Below, piece by piece: positions 1-9,209 of a stretch of 64,000 nucleotides of DNA. Origin of the DNA: Saprospiraceae bacterium (GTDB lineage Bacteria > Bacteroidota > Bacteroidia > Chitinophagales > Saprospiraceae); contig JAIYAV010000083.1 in NCBI GenBank assembly GCA_027488855.1, positions 1 to 64,000 of the forward strand, given 5' to 3'. The notes under the pieces were generated by a model, which saw only the letters and a program-made list of their open reading frames with translations, was not told the origin of the DNA and searched no databases. The first letter of the stretch is position 1, and every line of letters begins with the position of its first letter. The translations under genes were made by a program, and so were the position numbers.

Positions 1-50
1 GCGGAGCAAAACGTCGTGTAATCGTCGCGTCGTCGTGTCGTCGCGGTTAT

Positions 51-76
51 TAAAAAACAAGCAGCGAAGCTGCTTT
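51..76 (-). terminator. Possible rho-independent terminator (minus strand)
   Basis: Read on the minus strand, AAGCAGC pairs with GCTGCTT around a 3-nt loop and is followed by a run of T (complement of the A run at 52-57). It lies about 185 nt past the stop of the CAP-domain gene and could terminate that transcript. Confidence 0.5.
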
Positions 77-224
77 CAAGCCGTTTTTGTTAGAACTGAT
101 CGGCCCTGCGGTTGTCCGGGGCTATTATAAATTCAATCGCTCCGCGATTAGGGTTATGCCCGATTTTGACTTTTCAAAAATTCGGGATGGCTCATGTTTT
201 GTCAACGTCGCTGGCGGTAGCCTC

Positions 225-266
225 AACTTCTCAACTTCTCAACCCTCAACTCCTCAACTTCTACTG
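225..266. repeat. Short degenerate tandem repeat CTCAACTTCT
   Basis: About four imperfect copies of a 9-10 bp unit (CTCAACTTCT and variants) run up to and into the stop codon of the CAP-domain gene. This is another case in this window of repetitive DNA touching a gene end. Confidence 0.6.
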
Positions 267-830
267 GCATTTCTTAGCTTCTCCAGCCGGATCTACTTCT
301 CGCCCAAACCACACCACGGCGTAGTTTCCATACAAACCTACACCGCAGGCATTCCAGCTTACTTTTTTCCAGATGTCACGGTTGATCATCATATTGTTGT
401 GCGGCGTACTTTTTTTCCAGCCTGAAATAGCCGAATTGGCATTGGCACCATCGCTTTGCCAGTAGGAAATTTCAAAACCGTCGCCCTTGTACGTACTCAA
501 TTCGCGGGGCTTGTTCCACATGCAGGCGGCTTGGGCATGATCGTTGGTGTAGCAGCAATTGGTCCATTTGCCTTTGTCAGACCAACTGTGCAGGTTGCAA
601 TTGCCCTTGACGGGTTGGTTGTCCTGCAAGTCTTTGGCGTGTGCCTGAGCCACAATGGTCATGGACGCGGAAAGAGGGATTTTGGGTAGTTGGTACTGCT
701 TGCGGTAAGCATTGAGCTGCTCGTAAATTTTGAATTCTTCGGCTGAGAGACAAACTTCGGGGTTTGATTTTTCGGGGGCAGCAAACAACAATGTCAGGGC
801 CACACCGAGGTAGAGCAAAAGGCTTGGCAT
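261..830 (-). CDS. Secreted CAP-domain (SCP/PR-1-like) protein
   Basis: The 189-residue protein starts with a hydrophobic signal segment of about 18 residues. A CAP-type fold follows: an N-terminal helix with NAYRKQYQLP, then AQAHAKDL, LHSWSDKG, a tyrosine/glycine-rich centre and a C-terminal CGVGLYGNYAVVWFGRE stretch that matches the usual 'acGvg...vvcnY' end of the family. Several cysteines (CNLH, NCCY, AACMW, NACG) suggest disulfides after export. CAP proteins in bacteria are extracellular and of mostly unknown role (some bind lipids or peptidoglycan). The gene stands alone on the minus strand, 38 bp downstream of the acyltransferase gene, and could be cotranscribed with it. Confidence 0.82.
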   Translation of the reverse strand: MPSLLLYLGVALTLLFAAPEKSNPEVCLSAEEFKIYEQLNAYRKQYQLPKIPLSASMTIVAQAHAKDLQDNQPVKGNCNLHSWSDKGKWTNCCYTNDHAQAACMWNKPRELSTYKGDGFEISYWQSDGANANSAISGWKKSTPHNNMMINRDIWKKVSWNACGVGLYGNYAVVWFGREVDPAGEAKKCQ

Positions 831-868
831 AAAGTTTTTTTGTAGGGTAAAACGAAAAACCAGCGCAA

Positions 869-1768
869 TTAATTATCCGCCTGTTTAAGCCCGTGCAATG
901 GCACATCTGCTGGACGGGTACGTTTCCAGCGGCGGTGCGTCCACAGCCAGTATTCTGGCCGTTCTCGGATGATCTTTTCCAGGATGCGGGTATGTGCTTC
1001 AGTGATTTCACCCTCAGGCATGGCTTGTGAGTCGGTACAAACCAGTTCCGCATTCACCTGCAAATATCCGCGTTTTAGCCGGGTAACCTTGAGGAAAATA
1101 ACTGGACAATTGTACTGCTTTGCATACCGCTCTGTACCCCAAAATATTGGCGTTTCCTGGCTTAAAAACATCGTCCAGTAGGCATTGTGCTCATTGGAAG
1201 GTGCCTGATCTGTTCCAAAAATAGTAGCAATGGTGCGCTGATGGTTTTCAGGATAAAAACTTTTTACGTCCTTAGTGGGCACCATTTCCATCCCAAAGCG
1301 GCTACGGGATTGTTGCAATTTATCATTTAAAAACTTGTTCTTCAATGGATGGTAAATGGCCACTCCCGTATGAGGAATTTGATGACAAATGGACATCGCG
1401 GCCAATTCCCAATTGCAATAATGCCCACCTGCAATGATGACATGTTGGCCCTTTTGAGCAAAACGATCAAACACCTCAATGTCGTTCACGATGCAGCGTT
1501 CCAACAATTCGGCTTTGGGCATGGAGAACAAACGAATGGTTTCAACCATCAAATCAAAAAAGAAACGATAGAACTCGTCAGCTATGCCCTTGATTTCAAT
1601 GGCACTTTTATTGGGAAATGAATTGCGCAAATTGGACAACACGACTTTTTTGCGGTAGCCCAGGCCACGGTATAAAAAAAGATACAAAAAATCGGAAAGC
1701 CGATAAAGCACCGTCAGGGGCAGTTTGGACAAAGGGATCAGGACCAAATAATATAAAATGCGGCTCAT
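869..1768 (-). CDS. LpxL/HtrB-family lysophospholipid (lipid A) acyltransferase
   Basis: The 299-residue protein has an N-terminal membrane-associated hydrophobic stretch (residues 3-35) followed by the LpxL/HtrB acyltransferase domain. The catalytic HX4E motif is visible as GGHYCNWE, and the family's RxxxxRP...YxWxHRRW ending appears as IIRERPEYWLWTHRRWK. Such enzymes transfer a secondary acyl chain from acyl-ACP to the lipid A precursor at the inner membrane. The length is normal for the family. The substrate is inferred; a role on another glycolipid is possible. Confidence 0.9.
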   Translation of the reverse strand: MSRILYYLVLIPLSKLPLTVLYRLSDFLYLFLYRGLGYRKKVVLSNLRNSFPNKSAIEIKGIADEFYRFFFDLMVETIRLFSMPKAELLERCIVNDIEVFDRFAQKGQHVIIAGGHYCNWELAAMSICHQIPHTGVAIYHPLKNKFLNDKLQQSRSRFGMEMVPTKDVKSFYPENHQRTIATIFGTDQAPSNEHNAYWTMFLSQETPIFWGTERYAKQYNCPVIFLKVTRLKRGYLQVNAELVCTDSQAMPEGEITEAHTRILEKIIRERPEYWLWTHRRWKRTRPADVPLHGLKQADN

Positions 1769-1807
1769 GTGTTTGTTTTATTTCGAGGCAAAAATAGTCT
1801 TAATAGT

Positions 1808-1922
1808 GGGCAAAAATAAGTGCTCATTTTTCTTGAGCCAAAGGATTAGATAAGATACTTGAAATGAACCGTTTACTTATCTAATCCTTTGGCAAAATGA
1901 GCACTTATTTTTTTATTGCCCC
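1808..1922. repeat. Long palindromic repeat, family P1, copy 1 (constant loop ACTTGAAATGAACCG)
   Basis: A 115-bp imperfect palindrome. The inner arm GCCAAAGGATTAGATAAG pairs perfectly with CTTATCTAATCCTTTGGC, and the outer arm AAGTGCTCATTTT pairs with AAAATGAGCACTT. A one-sided bulge TCTTGA separates the two, and the apical loop contains ACTTGAAATGAACCG. Its right end lies directly beside the glgX stop codon, so it could serve as glgX terminator. Copies 2 and 3 lie at 24602 and 45029; a stem-swapped relative lies at 30085. Confidence 0.95.
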
Positions 1923-4034
1923 TTAATTGCTTATTCCATCCCTAACCAGACGGTCGTAAGTCATTTCTTGTCCAACTGAAAGTGGGGTAAATGCACCTTT
2001 AGACTGTAAGACCAGCACTGAACGAGGCGCAACCTTGTAAATACTTGTACTCAAAGGTTGGTCAGGAGGAGTGCTGCTGATGTCTTCCGGGCTGGGCAGG
2101 CAGGTGTCCACCAAACGGTACCAACCCTTGCTTTGGGGGCTGGAAGGCGGTGGGAATTCAAAATCCAAAGGCTCCCAATACGCATTCAGTACCACATAAA
2201 TTTCTTCCTCATAGGCTGGATTGTGCAATGAAAAGGCCAGACTGCGCGAATTTTCACCCCAATCAGGCTCCCCAGGCATGGTTCCATGCCAACGCACGGT
2301 GGTATGGTGACTATTTAGGAAATGGGATTCCTGAAAATAAGGCGAGGTCATGTTGATGCTAATCATCTCCCGCACAAAGCGCAATAGATCGGCTTCTTTT
2401 TCCACCTGAGTCCAGTCAAACCAGCTGGTCGGATTGTCCTGGCAGTAAGCATTGTTGTTGCCGTGTTGGCTGCGCCGCACCTCGTCGCCCATCAAAATCA
2501 TGGGAGTGCCTTGGGCCAGGAGGAGAATGGCAAAGCAGTTTTTGATTTGCTGCAAACGCAGGGCATTGATCTCTGGGTTGTCACTAGGGCCTTCCTCTCC
2601 ACAGTTCCAACTGCGGTTGTCGTTGTGGCCGTCCCGGTTGCCTTCCCCATTGGCCAGGTTGTGTTTGTGGTTGTAACTCACCAGGTCATTGAGGGTAAAC
2701 CCATCGTGACAGGTGGCAAAATTGATGCTGCGGTTGGGGTTGCGTTCAGCGGTACGGAAAAGGTCGGGACTGGCAGAGAGGCATTGCACCATAGGCTCGG
2801 CATAGCCGCCATCTCCTTTGATAAAAGAGCGTACCCGATCGCGGAATTTTCCATTCCACTCGGCCCAGCGGTCGCCCACAAAATTACCGACCTGATACAA
2901 TTCCACATCCCAGGCTTCGGCAATGAGTTTGCTGGAGGCCAAAACGGGATCAGATTCTATTTCCCACAAAAGGGGCGGATTGGCCATAGGCCGGCCATCA
3001 CTATCGCGACTCAACACAGAAGCCAGATCAAAGCGAAACCCATCTACCCGCATCACACCTGCCCAGTAGCGCAAACAATGCCGGATCATCCGCCGTACGA
3101 CGGAGTGGTTTCCATTGATGGTATTGCCCGTTCCACTGAAGTTCTTGTACAGTTTTTTATCATCCGACAACATATAATAGGTACGGTTGCCCAAACCTTT
3201 CATGGAAAAAGTAGGCCCGGTTTCATCCCCTTCAGCGGTATGGTTGAACACCACGTCCAGAATCACCTCAATGCCCGCTTTGTGTAGCGCTTTGACCATG
3301 TCTCGAAATTCGTCCAAGGCACCCAGTGGGTCTTGCCCAACCGCGTAGCCATTGTGAGGGGCAAAAAACGAAATTGGACTATAACCCCAGTAATTGAGTC
3401 GCCCAGGCGGGGCATCATCAAGGTCAAACTGTTGGATGGGCAATAACTCAACTGCGGTAATGCCCAAGGATTGCAAATAAGGAATTTTTTCAATCAGCCC
3501 CCGATAAGTACCCCGCATCGCTTCGGGCAAGCCCGATGAAGGATCTTTGGTAAATCCACCCACATGCAACTCATAAATAATCGTCCGCTCAAAAGTGTGG
3601 TTGGGTGGCGTATCGTCTTCCCAATCGTAGAGGTAAGGATCAACTACAATTCCTTTGAGGGCAGTTGCACAGTTGTCACCAGCGTGACGGGCCTTTTCCC
3701 GATCCCAGGTATCGTTGACCACCGCCAATGCGTAGGGGTCGAGCAATACTTTTTGACCATCAAAACGCATCCCTGTCTCGGGGCTGTATGGCCCATACAC
3801 GCGGTAAGCGTACACTTGCCCGTGTGCGATGCCCGGTACAAAGCAGTGCCAGTAGTAAAAAGTTTTGTTGTACTTGGGTGAAAGTGTAATCACCTGCCTA
3901 GGGCGATGGTGATCCTCTGCATCAAACAGCAGGAGTTCAACAGCAGTAGCATTTCGAGCGTACAAGCTAAAATTGACACCTTCTGGATGTGCCGTAGCAC
4001 CCAAAGGATAACTTTTGCCGGGTAGGACTTGCAT
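1923..4034 (-). CDS. glgX: Glycogen debranching enzyme (GlgX/isoamylase type)
   Basis: The 703-residue protein is a GH13 debranching enzyme that hydrolyses alpha-1,6 branches of glycogen or limit dextrin in the cytoplasm. The order is N-terminal CBM48-like beta domain (PLGATAHPEGVNFSLYARNA), then an (alpha/beta)8 barrel with DVVFNHT, the nucleophile region MRVDGFRFDLASVL, the acid/base region LIAEAWD, and CHDGFTLNDLVSYNHKHN, then a C-terminal beta domain. The length fits GlgX/TreX. It is transcribed alone, and palindrome P1 copy 1 lies at its stop codon. No other glycogen genes are in the window. Confidence 0.95.
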   Translation of the reverse strand: MQVLPGKSYPLGATAHPEGVNFSLYARNATAVELLLFDAEDHHRPRQVITLSPKYNKTFYYWHCFVPGIAHGQVYAYRVYGPYSPETGMRFDGQKVLLDPYALAVVNDTWDREKARHAGDNCATALKGIVVDPYLYDWEDDTPPNHTFERTIIYELHVGGFTKDPSSGLPEAMRGTYRGLIEKIPYLQSLGITAVELLPIQQFDLDDAPPGRLNYWGYSPISFFAPHNGYAVGQDPLGALDEFRDMVKALHKAGIEVILDVVFNHTAEGDETGPTFSMKGLGNRTYYMLSDDKKLYKNFSGTGNTINGNHSVVRRMIRHCLRYWAGVMRVDGFRFDLASVLSRDSDGRPMANPPLLWEIESDPVLASSKLIAEAWDVELYQVGNFVGDRWAEWNGKFRDRVRSFIKGDGGYAEPMVQCLSASPDLFRTAERNPNRSINFATCHDGFTLNDLVSYNHKHNLANGEGNRDGHNDNRSWNCGEEGPSDNPEINALRLQQIKNCFAILLLAQGTPMILMGDEVRRSQHGNNNAYCQDNPTSWFDWTQVEKEADLLRFVREMISINMTSPYFQESHFLNSHHTTVRWHGTMPGEPDWGENSRSLAFSLHNPAYEEEIYVVLNAYWEPLDFEFPPPSSPQSKGWYRLVDTCLPSPEDISSTPPDQPLSTSIYKVAPRSVLVLQSKGAFTPLSVGQEMTYDRLVRDGISN

Positions 4035-4145
4035 GGATGGTCTTGTTTGCGGGGTAAAAGTACAGCCTTTGCCGGGATCTTAGGGGCGATAAAAGTTAAA
4101 TGTTCATTTTTTTTTCGCTGCCTTTGTTGGGTGTTTTCACCTTGT

Positions 4146-4159
4146 GTGACCGAGGTCAC
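4146..4159. promoter_or_regulatory. CRP/FNR-family operator upstream of the sulfide:quinone oxidoreductase gene
   Basis: A perfect 14-bp palindrome GTGACC-GA-GGTCAC lies in TGTGACCGAGGTCACG, which fits the TGTGA-N6-TCACA pattern of CRP/FNR regulators. A weak -33/-7 pair follows (TTTG at 4162, TAATTTTA at 4182), which would put the palindrome centre near -42, the classical activator position. It is in the glgX/sqr divergent region. The regulator is not in this window; the site call is inference from sequence. Confidence 0.6.
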
Positions 4160-4232
4160 GGTTTGGATTTTTCATTATCGGTAATTTTAGACTACAAAAG
4201 CACTTCGTTCATACACACAACATATTGGCTTT

Positions 4233-5504
4233 ATGGAAAAGCATCATCAAATCGTCATCATCGGCGCTGGAACCGCAGGAATCACGGTAGCCGCACAACT
4301 TTTGCGGAAAAACCGCAAACTGGATATCGCACTGATCGACCCTGCACAAAAACACTACTATCAGGCTGCCTGGACCCTCGTTGGAGCTGGTACCTACAAC
4401 TATAAAGCAACCGAACGCGACATGGCCTCGGTGATTCCTGCTGGCACCACCTGGATTCAACAGGGGGTACAGGACGTAGACCCTGATACCAACAAGGTAA
4501 CTTTGCAAGATGGTAGCGCCATTACTTACGACTACCTAGTGGCCTGTCCCGGCATTCAAATGAATTTGAACGCAATTGAAGGCTTGGCCGAAACCATCAA
4601 CAAAAACAATGTTTGTAGCAATTACATCAACCCCAATTACACCTGGGAAGTGCTGCAAAATTTTCAAGGTGGCACGGCCATTTTTGCCTCGCCAGCTACC
4701 GCAATCAAATGTGGCGGCGCACCACAAAAAATCATGTACCTGGCCGATGACTACTTCCGCCGCACCAAGAAGCGGGATAAGATCGACATCGCCTACATCG
4801 CCCCTGGCAGTGTGATTTTTGGGACTGAGCCCTTCAAAAGCACCATCATGGCAGTAGTGAAACGCAAGGACATTCAACTGCGCTTCTTCCACGCCCTGAC
4901 CCGAGTAGACGGCCCTAACCACAAGGCTTATTTCAAAATCATGGCCCATCAGGATGAGCCCGACGTATTGTATTTTCAACACCGACCCTTACGGGAAAAA
5001 GTGGTGGCTGAAGCGGAAGTGGAAATAGCGTTTGACATGTTGCATTTGGCCCCGCCCCAATCTGCGCCTGACTTTATCCGGCGTTCCAAAATCGCTGCTC
5101 AGGATGGACCACAAAAGGGTTGGGTCAACGTGAACCAATACACTTTGCAGCACAATGTGTATGCCAATGTATTTTCATTGGGCGATGCGGCGGGCTTACC
5201 TACGGCCAAAACCGGTGCCGCAGTTCGCAAACAGGCCCCAGTTCTGGTTGAAAACCTAATGCATGTCATCAAACACGATGGAGCAGCCATGCAGCCTGAT
5301 TACCACGGGTATTCTTCTTGTCCGATTGTGACCGGGTATGGCAAAATGGTATTGGCGGAGTTTGACTACGACAACAAACGGGCGAGTGATCCGCTCATCT
5401 CCAGATTGTTCGATACCTCCAAAGAGCTGTTTGCCATGTGGATCCTGAAAAAATACGGATTGCCCTTCATGTACTGGAATTTGATGTTGAAGGGAAAAGC
5501 ATAA
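4233..5504 (+). CDS. sqr: Sulfide:quinone oxidoreductase (type II-like, FAD-dependent)
   Basis: The 423-residue flavoprotein opens with a Rossmann dinucleotide-binding motif (IVIIGAGTAGITVA, residues 7-20) and has a second FAD-contacting segment NVFSLGDAAGLPTAKTG near 312-328. The two redox cysteines expected in mitochondrial-like SQR are present: Cys160 in IKCGGAPQK and Cys363 in HGYSSCPIVTGYGKMVLAEF. These oxidise sulfide to a persulfide and pass electrons to quinone at the membrane. A C-terminal amphipathic segment (MWILKKYGLPFMYWNLML) likely docks on the membrane. The gene is monocistronic, with a CRP/FNR-like operator upstream and a strong terminator downstream. Confidence 0.92.
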   Translation: MEKHHQIVIIGAGTAGITVAAQLLRKNRKLDIALIDPAQKHYYQAAWTLVGAGTYNYKATERDMASVIPAGTTWIQQGVQDVDPDTNKVTLQDGSAITYDYLVACPGIQMNLNAIEGLAETINKNNVCSNYINPNYTWEVLQNFQGGTAIFASPATAIKCGGAPQKIMYLADDYFRRTKKRDKIDIAYIAPGSVIFGTEPFKSTIMAVVKRKDIQLRFFHALTRVDGPNHKAYFKIMAHQDEPDVLYFQHRPLREKVVAEAEVEIAFDMLHLAPPQSAPDFIRRSKIAAQDGPQKGWVNVNQYTLQHNVYANVFSLGDAAGLPTAKTGAAVRKQAPVLVENLMHVIKHDGAAMQPDYHGYSSCPIVTGYGKMVLAEFDYDNKRASDPLISRLFDTSKELFAMWILKKYGLPFMYWNLMLKGKA

Positions 5505-5526
5505 GTGGATAAAGACAAGGCATTAC

Positions 5527-5562
5527 AAAAGCCCCTAAGTGCGCAACACTTAGGGGCTTTTT
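5527..5562. terminator. Strong bidirectional rho-independent terminator
   Basis: AAAAGCCCCTAAGTG pairs with CACTTAGGGGCTTTTT around a 5-nt loop, with T runs on both strands. It sits between the convergent sqr gene and the PLP decarboxylase/barrel gene and can end both transcripts. Confidence 0.93.
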
Positions 5563-5588
5563 ATTTAGCACGCTGTAAAGTACCGCAA

Positions 5589-7883
5589 CTACCAGCGAAT
5601 CCGATATTCCGTACTCAATTTGATGAACGGTCCATCCCCCCATTTGACATCGGTCAGGTATTCGCGGTGATTGATCCCCGTTCGCAGTCTGCGCATCACG
5701 CCGTAGCCAGGTTCCAGGGTGATACAAAAGTTTTTGGCAAAGTAATAATCCAGGTAAAGTGAAATTTGGTTGTCTTCAAGGCGCAGGAATTGCCCATTGG
5801 CTAGCCGGTAACTACTGGTTGGTGCCCGGAAGGTAAAGCCGCCATACCATTTATTGCTCCACTGGTGTTCATAAGTAAGGCGACCGGGGAGTGTGCCAAA
5901 AAGGTAGTTTTTTTCATCGATTCGCCAATCGGTTCCGAACAGTGGTACCACAAACAAGCCAAAAAACTCCCCACTGGTGTAAACGCCAAAACGAAACTTT
6001 TGCAGTGGTCTGCGCGCATAAGTAGCCAATGTGACTCCGGCAAATTGAAACGTATTTGCTGCAAAAAGTTTTTCACCATTCCAACGCACCATCGGGATAA
6101 AGGTAAGCGACCACTTGGATGCCTGGATTGGCAACATCAAGGCCACCGGAAAGGCAAAACTTTGTACTGGAGCATAAACCTCCTCGGGATTGTTCAGGTC
6201 GAGATGCCAGCGTTCGTAAGTGGGGCTCAGGATCAGGTAGGAATCCTCCTTGAGTTTGATGGGCAAGTCGCTGCCCGCCCAAAGGTGATTGGAGGGGGTC
6301 GCTACTCCTTTAGGGGCTTTCAATGCCTCCATGTAACGAACCTGGAAGGGGTCGATATAGGGTTGTGCTTCAAGTTGAGTGAACCACCCCAGCACAAACA
6401 AACACAACAACCAGGTAAACAAAGCCCCTTTACTGATGCGTTGTTTCCAGCGCGCCCAGGTTGCGAGGATTCGGTTCAGTGCACCCATCCAGAATGAACT
6501 TTTGGCAATGCCCTCACCCTGACTTTCTTCATCAGTACTATGGGCACCGTATAGTTCAGTCATGATTTTTTCGACCGATTTTTCAACCATGCCCCGGAAC
6601 GGGATTCTGGCCATCAAACCATAAATGGCAGCATTGCCCTTTGCAACTGCTTCGGGGTGCGCACTGGCGTAGGTGTAGGCGGCTTGCAGGTCGTGCAAGT
6701 ACTGATCGATGACCTCCACATTGGTTGGCAATACCGTGAGGTGAATACAGTCTGGAAACTGTTGGCGCTCTACCATCCAGCCGCGATCTTCGAGCTGGTC
6801 AGCGACCACAAAAATGTCGGGATTGTTGTCTTTGGTGGTGTAAGAGATGAGGTTCATACAAGGTTTGCCCACCACCACAATACCGGGTAAAGCTTCCAAA
6901 CCGCGATGTAATTTTTCCACCCCAGCCATTAGTTTTTTGGCCATGGCGAGATAGCCATTTTCACCCAGGTGTTTTAGGCCCGCCCAGGCTGCGGCAATTG
7001 GCCCACCCGCCCGCGTGCCCAAAAGGGTAGGAGAGATGTAAATCCCGCCTGGATAATCGGTAGTGATCACAAACTGGTGCCGCAAATAATCCATATTGCG
7101 ATAGCTCACTACGGATGCTCCTTTGGCACCAAAACCAAATTTGTGTACATCTGCCGAAATTGACGTTACGCCGGGAACCCGGTAATCCCAAGGCGGAATG
7201 GTATACCCCAGTTTTTCCAACCAGGGCAACATGAACCCACCCACACAAGCATCCACATGGCAAGGCAAGTGATGCTGGGTGGCAATGGCGGCAATGGATT
7301 CAATCGGATCCAGTACTCCATTGGGATAACTGGGTGCGGATGCCACCAGAAGGATGGTGTTTTTATTGATGCGTTTTTCCATCTCTACGGGGATGGCGCT
7401 GCGGTTTTCATCCACGGGAACTTTGCGCAGTTGCAAGCCAAACAGCACAGCGGCCTTGTCAAAGGCAGGGTGGATGGTCACCGGTACAATGACTTCGGGT
7501 TGGGTGATGTGCGGGTGCATTTTTTTGGCGCGTTGTCGGTAACAAAACATCGCCAGCAGGATGCTTTCGGTGCCTCCGGTGCTCATCACCCCCACTGCGG
7601 CTTCGCCTCCGTGGAGCAGGTTGGTGGTCATGTGTACAACCTCTTGCTCCATGTGGTGCAGGCTTTTGAAAGCCAGAGGATTCAGGTAGTTGCCGCTGAA
7701 CAACTCGCCGCTGGCGGCTTTCAGCAATTGATCGTGCGCTTCATCGACATAATAAACCAGGCTCCAGGCTTTGCCTTCTTTCCAGGCAACGTCTTCTGTT
7801 TTCATCTGGCCAATTTGTTGCAGTATAGCCTCGGGTTTTTCTCCTTCTGGCGGAATGACGATGGGCAAATGATTTTTTTTCAT
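5589..7883 (-). CDS. PLP-dependent decarboxylase/sphingosine-phosphate-lyase-like protein fused to an outer-membrane beta-barrel
   Basis: Residues 1 to about 450 form a group II PLP decarboxylase-like enzyme related to sphingosine-1-phosphate lyases: STGGTESILLA near residue 100, HVDACVGGF, and the PLP-lysine motif SADVHKFGFGAKGAS (Lys near 248). A polar linker follows, then a hydrophobic segment ending in LEAQ (about 487-507), which looks like a signal peptide with cleavage site, then about 258 residues rich in alternating aromatic/hydrophobic strands and ending in RIRW, typical of an outer-membrane barrel (DUF6268-like). The frame is open throughout. The start ATG at 7883 overlaps the upstream MFS stop as ATGA; a longer 5' extension would run further into that gene. 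An internal ATG at 6488 could start the barrel as a separate protein. Confidence 0.8.
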   Translation of the reverse strand: MKKNHLPIVIPPEGEKPEAILQQIGQMKTEDVAWKEGKAWSLVYYVDEAHDQLLKAASGELFSGNYLNPLAFKSLHHMEQEVVHMTTNLLHGGEAAVGVMSTGGTESILLAMFCYRQRAKKMHPHITQPEVIVPVTIHPAFDKAAVLFGLQLRKVPVDENRSAIPVEMEKRINKNTILLVASAPSYPNGVLDPIESIAAIATQHHLPCHVDACVGGFMLPWLEKLGYTIPPWDYRVPGVTSISADVHKFGFGAKGASVVSYRNMDYLRHQFVITTDYPGGIYISPTLLGTRAGGPIAAAWAGLKHLGENGYLAMAKKLMAGVEKLHRGLEALPGIVVVGKPCMNLISYTTKDNNPDIFVVADQLEDRGWMVERQQFPDCIHLTVLPTNVEVIDQYLHDLQAAYTYASAHPEAVAKGNAAIYGLMARIPFRGMVEKSVEKIMTELYGAHSTDEESQGEGIAKSSFWMGALNRILATWARWKQRISKGALFTWLLCLFVLGWFTQLEAQPYIDPFQVRYMEALKAPKGVATPSNHLWAGSDLPIKLKEDSYLILSPTYERWHLDLNNPEEVYAPVQSFAFPVALMLPIQASKWSLTFIPMVRWNGEKLFAANTFQFAGVTLATYARRPLQKFRFGVYTSGEFFGLFVVPLFGTDWRIDEKNYLFGTLPGRLTYEHQWSNKWYGGFTFRAPTSSYRLANGQFLRLEDNQISLYLDYYFAKNFCITLEPGYGVMRRLRTGINHREYLTDVKWGDGPFIKLSTEYRIRW

Positions 7884-9208
7884 GACGCGAGCATTTGCCG
7901 GCTTGATTTGTTGCGTTTTACTACGAACAACAAAATCAAGCCGATGGTGAACCATACTCCCAGGGCCATGATGGAATTGCGCATACTACCCGTGAGGTTA
8001 TCGAGGTAACCAAACATGATCAAACCACACATCATGGCTAATTTTTCACAGACATCGTAAAAGCTGAAGTATCCGGCGTTGTTTTCGGTTTCCGGAATCA
8101 TTTTGGCATAAGTAGATCTGGAAAGGGATTGGACGCCCCCCATGACCAAACCAATGAAGAAGGCAGCAATATAAAAATGTACGGGAGTAATGATGAAATA
8201 GCTGCCAATACAAATCAGAATCCATAAACTTACGGCAATGATCAAGGCGCTGATATTGCCCAGTTTTTTAGAAATCCAGGCAAAAAGGAAAGCTCCACCC
8301 AGCCCCAGGTATTCCAACAACAGTACCGTGAGGATGAGTTGCGTCAAACCCAGATGCACCTCTTTTTCCCCAAAAGAAGAGGCCATAAACATCACGGTTT
8401 GTACCCCCATGATGTAAAAGAAAAAGCTGAACAAAAAAGTCCGGAGCTTTTGGAAGGTTTTTAACTGCTGCCAGACTTTGAGCAATTCTTTGTAACCATT
8501 CAAAAAACCATGCCCCTTGGGTTTGGCGGCATAAAGCCCGGCAGGCAATACATGGAGGGGAATCTGGGCAAAACCAAGCCACCAAATGCCGGTGAACAGA
8601 AAAGACAAGCGGGGCAACAGGGTGTCATCGGTAACGCCCAGCGCTTTTTGATTCAGGATAAATGCAAGATTGAGCAAAAGTAAGGTGGTGGCCCCCAGGT
8701 AACCGAATGCATAACCCCGAGCACTCACCTTGTCCTGCTGGTCTTCGGTAGCAATAGCTGGCAAATAGGAATTGTAAAAAACAATACTCCCGGAATAGCC
8801 AATCGTAGCCAGCAACATGCCAGCCAATGCCAAATGCACGAGAGATACATTGCTGAAAAAAAATAGCAGCATGCAGCCAATGGAGCCCAGGTAACAGAAA
8901 AAGCGCATGTACGCCCGGTGGTTGCCGCTGTAATCGGACATCGAGGAAAGCAGCGGAGAAATCAGCGCAACCAACCCAAAGGCAATGCCCAGATTGATGG
9001 AATAAGCGGCAGTGTTTTCGATGCTGAAGCCCCAGAACTCAAGTTTTGAAGTGCCGTTGGCGCTGGTGATTGTGTTGTAAAAAGCCGGAAAAATGGCGGA
9101 AACGATCACCAAGGCATATGCAGAGTTGGCCCAATCGTACATGGCCCATGCATTGATGGTTTTGGGATCGTTTTTGATCACTGGACTTGTTGAGGAATGA
9201 ACTGACAT
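7880..9208 (-). CDS. MFS transporter, UMF1/Atg22-like family
   Basis: The 442-residue polytopic protein shows about 12 hydrophobic segments. The N-terminal signature NAWAMYDWANSAYALVI is diagnostic of the UMF1 (Atg22-like) branch of the major facilitator superfamily, and the loop SDYSGNHRAYM after helix 2-3 resembles the family's D-x3-R motif. Homologues in yeast export amino acids from the vacuole; the substrate of bacterial members is not established. Its stop codon overlaps the start of the PLP decarboxylase gene (ATGA), so the two are probably translationally coupled, and the transporter might move the substrate or product of that enzyme (inference). Confidence 0.88.
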   Translation of the reverse strand: MSVHSSTSPVIKNDPKTINAWAMYDWANSAYALVIVSAIFPAFYNTITSANGTSKLEFWGFSIENTAAYSINLGIAFGLVALISPLLSSMSDYSGNHRAYMRFFCYLGSIGCMLLFFFSNVSLVHLALAGMLLATIGYSGSIVFYNSYLPAIATEDQQDKVSARGYAFGYLGATTLLLLNLAFILNQKALGVTDDTLLPRLSFLFTGIWWLGFAQIPLHVLPAGLYAAKPKGHGFLNGYKELLKVWQQLKTFQKLRTFLFSFFFYIMGVQTVMFMASSFGEKEVHLGLTQLILTVLLLEYLGLGGAFLFAWISKKLGNISALIIAVSLWILICIGSYFIITPVHFYIAAFFIGLVMGGVQSLSRSTYAKMIPETENNAGYFSFYDVCEKLAMMCGLIMFGYLDNLTGSMRNSIMALGVWFTIGLILLFVVKRNKSSRQMLAS

Positions 9209-9209
9209 G

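Noticed and set aside
87-425. Plus-strand open frame at the window start
   Set aside because: It overlaps the CAP-domain gene antisense and the tandem repeat; there are no protein features.
7884-7955. Longer N-terminus for the PLP decarboxylase fusion
   Set aside because: It would run 76 bp into the transporter gene; the ATGA overlap at 7883 is the more usual arrangement and the enzyme sequence begins there.
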